This document shows, piece after piece, positions 40,652 through 41,953 of a stretch of 41,953 nt of DNA. The first letter of the stretch is position 1. The number at the start of each line of letters is the position of its first letter. The DNA is taken from positions 1-41,953 of IMG/VR virus record IMGVR_UViG_3300042556_001721; one strand, 5' to 3'. Made by a program: the position numbers and the translations under genes. This DNA is from a virus. The notes beneath the pieces were generated by a model, which was not told the DNA's origin, made no database searches, and was given only the letters and a program-made list of their open reading frames with translations.

Positions 40652-41190
40652 TGATCGCCGTCGCCGTAAAGGACTACGACGACGAGAACATCGTTGAGGA
40701 TTGCGAGGCCGGTTGGGGTAGGTTCTGCGCAGAGGTTCTCGTTCGCACGCATTATCACGTTCGGGAGTTGTGTCGCCGGCACCGCCGGCTGGGGTACGCC
40801 CAGATGCTGCCGTCAAGCCGGAAGGAGTGGGAGACGCTCCGCCGGCAGGTGGCGGCCTATCGTTGGGCGTTTGAGGGCACGGGCGGCCTGTTCACGTTCG
40901 ACCAGACGTGCCTGGATTTGCGGCTGGACCCCGCTTTAGTCAGGCGAAAACTGTTGTCCCTGTGCCGTCCCGAGCGGGACATAAATCTTCTGGTGGCATG
41001 GGCGGCCCGCCAGAAGGAGAAGGCAAATGGCAACTGTCGCGGACAAGGTGAGGATGATCGTCGAGTGGGCTCCGGCCTTGTCGATGCTGTCCGAGATTTC
41101 CGCAGCCGACACGGCGAAAGAGCGGGCCGCAGGGGCGCTCAAACTCATGCGGTTTGTCGCTACCAAGACGGCGACTCCCATCGACGATGA
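40651..41190 (+). CDS. Hypothetical basic protein (179 aa)
   Basis: ATG 40651 overlaps the previous stop (TAATG). The first 125 residues are plausible: YDDENIVEDCEAGWGRFCAE, then VRELCRRHRRLGYAQML, then FTFDQTCLDLRLDPALVRRK, which resembles a winged helix or zinc-free DNA-contacting segment. The last 55 residues overlap the next gene and are Arg/Gly-rich, as noise would be, though they are in one uninterrupted frame. No family recognised; perhaps a DNA-binding regulator. Confidence 0.6.
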   Translation: MIAVAVKDYDDENIVEDCEAGWGRFCAEVLVRTHYHVRELCRRHRRLGYAQMLPSSRKEWETLRRQVAAYRWAFEGTGGLFTFDQTCLDLRLDPALVRRKLLSLCRPERDINLLVAWAARQKEKANGNCRGQGEDDRRVGSGLVDAVRDFRSRHGERAGRRGAQTHAVCRYQDGDSHRR

Positions 41191-41299
41191 CCTCTGCGAG
41201 CGGGTAGAGGCGTGCCTGTTGAGCCCGCAGGGCGAGGAGTTGTTCCGGTACATCGTGGCTGTCGTGACGGCGGTGTCGCAGGCGGAGATCGACGGATGA
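41027..41299 (+). CDS. Hypothetical small helical protein (90 aa)
   Basis: ATG 41027 has AAGGAG 7 bases upstream and lies inside the end of the preceding gene. The sequence is helical (VADKVRMIVEWAPALSMLSE, AKERAAGALKLMRFVATKT) and includes ERVEACLLSPQGEELFRYIV. The strong ribosome site and ATGA coupling to the next gene support it. I see no catalytic motif; it may be a small regulator or scaffold. Confidence 0.7.
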   Translation: MATVADKVRMIVEWAPALSMLSEISAADTAKERAAGALKLMRFVATKTATPIDDDLCERVEACLLSPQGEELFRYIVAVVTAVSQAEIDG

Positions 41300-41538
41300 C
41301 GCTGTACTTGGTGGCCGCCGTCGCATTTGCCGTCGCCGCTGGCGCGGCGGCATTCCCGCACCTGACGGCCGCCCGGTCGCCCGGAGTCTCGCCGTCAGAC
41401 CGGGCCGGCTGGGTGAATCGCCTCTTCGTTCTGGCCGTCCAGGCGGAAGAGGCCGGCGAGACTCCGGTGGCGACTGCGGCCCGAGCGCTGATCGCCGCCC
41501 TGGTCGCAGAGAAGGAACTCCCGAAGAAAGCGCGGTAG
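41296..41538 (+). CDS. Small membrane-anchored protein (80 aa)
   Basis: ATG 41296 overlaps the previous stop. The N-terminus is a hydrophobic segment (LYLVAAVAFAVAAGAAAF) that could be a signal or anchor, followed by a short helical part (AATAARALIAALVAEK-like composition) and a basic end. Paired with the next membrane gene, it could be a lysis or envelope component, but no cysteine lipobox or spanin feature is visible. Confidence 0.6.
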   Translation: MTLYLVAAVAFAVAAGAAAFPHLTAARSPGVSPSDRAGWVNRLFVLAVQAEEAGETPVATAARALIAALVAEKELPKKAR

Positions 41539-41541
41539 TTC

Positions 41542-41953
41542 ATGGCACGGACGGTCGCAATCTGGGCGGGCCTGCTGATTGGCATTGGGGCCATGACGGT
41601 TACCGTCCTGCCCCGCAGGCCAGTCGTGGCTCCGGTTGTGCCGCAGCCTGCTGGCGTCCTGGCTGGCGTCAGTGCCGCCGATGCCGCGATCCTGCGTGAC
41701 TTTCATGCGGCAGTGGCGGACATCGTGGTGCGGGACGGGTCGGCCAAGCAGCCGGTCTGCAAGACGCTGTTCGACCTGCGGGCACGGTACAAGCACGCCC
41801 TGTCGATGGCTTTTGAGAACACGGGGATGGTGGGCCGGTATGCCGGGCTAGGCCAGCGGCTCGACGAGTACCTGCTCCTGGCTGTGGGCGACAAGGACTT
41901 GCCGCTCACGCCGGAACTCAGGCAGTCAGCGGCTCGGGCTTTTGCAGCGATCA
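41542..41953 (+). CDS. Membrane or exported protein, 5' part
   Basis: The gene starts at ATG 41542 and runs off the window after 137 full codons. A basic start (MAR) precedes a hydrophobic segment (WAGLLIGIGAMTVTVLP), then Pro/Val-rich linker (RRPVVAPVVPQPAGVLAGVS) and a soluble helical part (DAAILRDFHAAVADIVVRDG, YLLLAVGDKDLPLTPELRQ). This looks like an N-terminally anchored periplasmic or membrane-associated protein. Joined end to start of the window, its frame would not continue the partial gene at position 1. Confidence 0.6.
   Translation, partial: MARTVAIWAGLLIGIGAMTVTVLPRRPVVAPVVPQPAGVLAGVSAADAAILRDFHAAVADIVVRDGSAKQPVCKTLFDLRARYKHALSMAFENTGMVGRYAGLGQRLDEYLLLAVGDKDLPLTPELRQSAARAFAAI

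Noticed and set aside
1-41953. A circular, complete genome
   Set aside because: Joining the end to the start does not continue either partial gene in its own frame, and expected replication and lysis genes are missing.

Overview
The window looks like about 42 kb of one tailed-phage genome (or prophage) with a short-tailed, podovirus-like virion. It is GC-rich and tightly packed, with many ATGA, GTGA and TAATG stop/start overlaps, and every gene is on the + strand except a tyrosine integrase. Both ends cut through a gene, so it is probably part of a longer genome. I saw no DNA polymerase, primase, RNA polymerase, repressor, holin, endolysin, tRNA or CRISPR array. A planctomycete host is my best guess, not a demonstration. 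It rests on protein types I associate with that phylum (the 140-aa protein at 20759 and the small PTLTDEE-motif proteins) and on intergenic repeats resembling attC sites I remember from planctomycete integrons.

Layout. (1) 1-2880 is an accessory block of very small genes. Four of them share a PTLTDEE-type motif, and from 1299 to 2290 four imperfect palindromes sit one after each ORF, giving a cassette-array appearance. (2) 2909-9494 carries an ADP-ribosyltransferase-like protein, an unknown 480-aa protein, scaffold, major capsid protein, decoration-like protein, a strong terminator hairpin, two small conserved phage proteins, an endonuclease VII and a putative small terminase. (3) 9310-20762 carries the large terminase, portal, adaptor, a two-ORF nozzle and tail-associated proteins, one with 29 cysteines. 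(4) 20759-32835 holds small virion-associated-looking proteins followed by three very large ones (1287, 697 and 1162 aa) that I interpret as ejection/internal virion proteins. (5) 32824-33648 is the integrase on the minus strand. (6) 33806-37226 is the recombination module: RecE-like exonuclease, ERF annealing protein and an SF2 helicase with a C-terminal GKYKG (DUF3820-like) motif. (7) 37234-39522 is a nuclease island: a PD-(D/E)XK endonuclease, a gene-free 340-bp stretch that folds like a structured RNA, an HNH-resolvase fusion and another PD-(D/E)XK-like protein. (8) 39525-41953 holds an HD phosphohydrolase, an internally duplicated dATP/dGTP diphosphohydrolase-like protein and small genes, two with N-terminal membrane segments.

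How it fits together. The capsid genes lie upstream of the terminase and portal, which is not the usual T7 or P22 order. There is no tape-measure or tail-tube gene, and the adaptor, nozzle and large internal proteins suit a short tail. RecE-like plus ERF would serve recombination-dependent replication, and endonuclease VII plus the resolvase domain would clear branched DNA before packaging. The HD and diphosphohydrolase proteins point to control of nucleotide pools. The parts least explained by known phage biology are the attC-like cassette block and the structured non-coding stretch inside the nuclease cluster.
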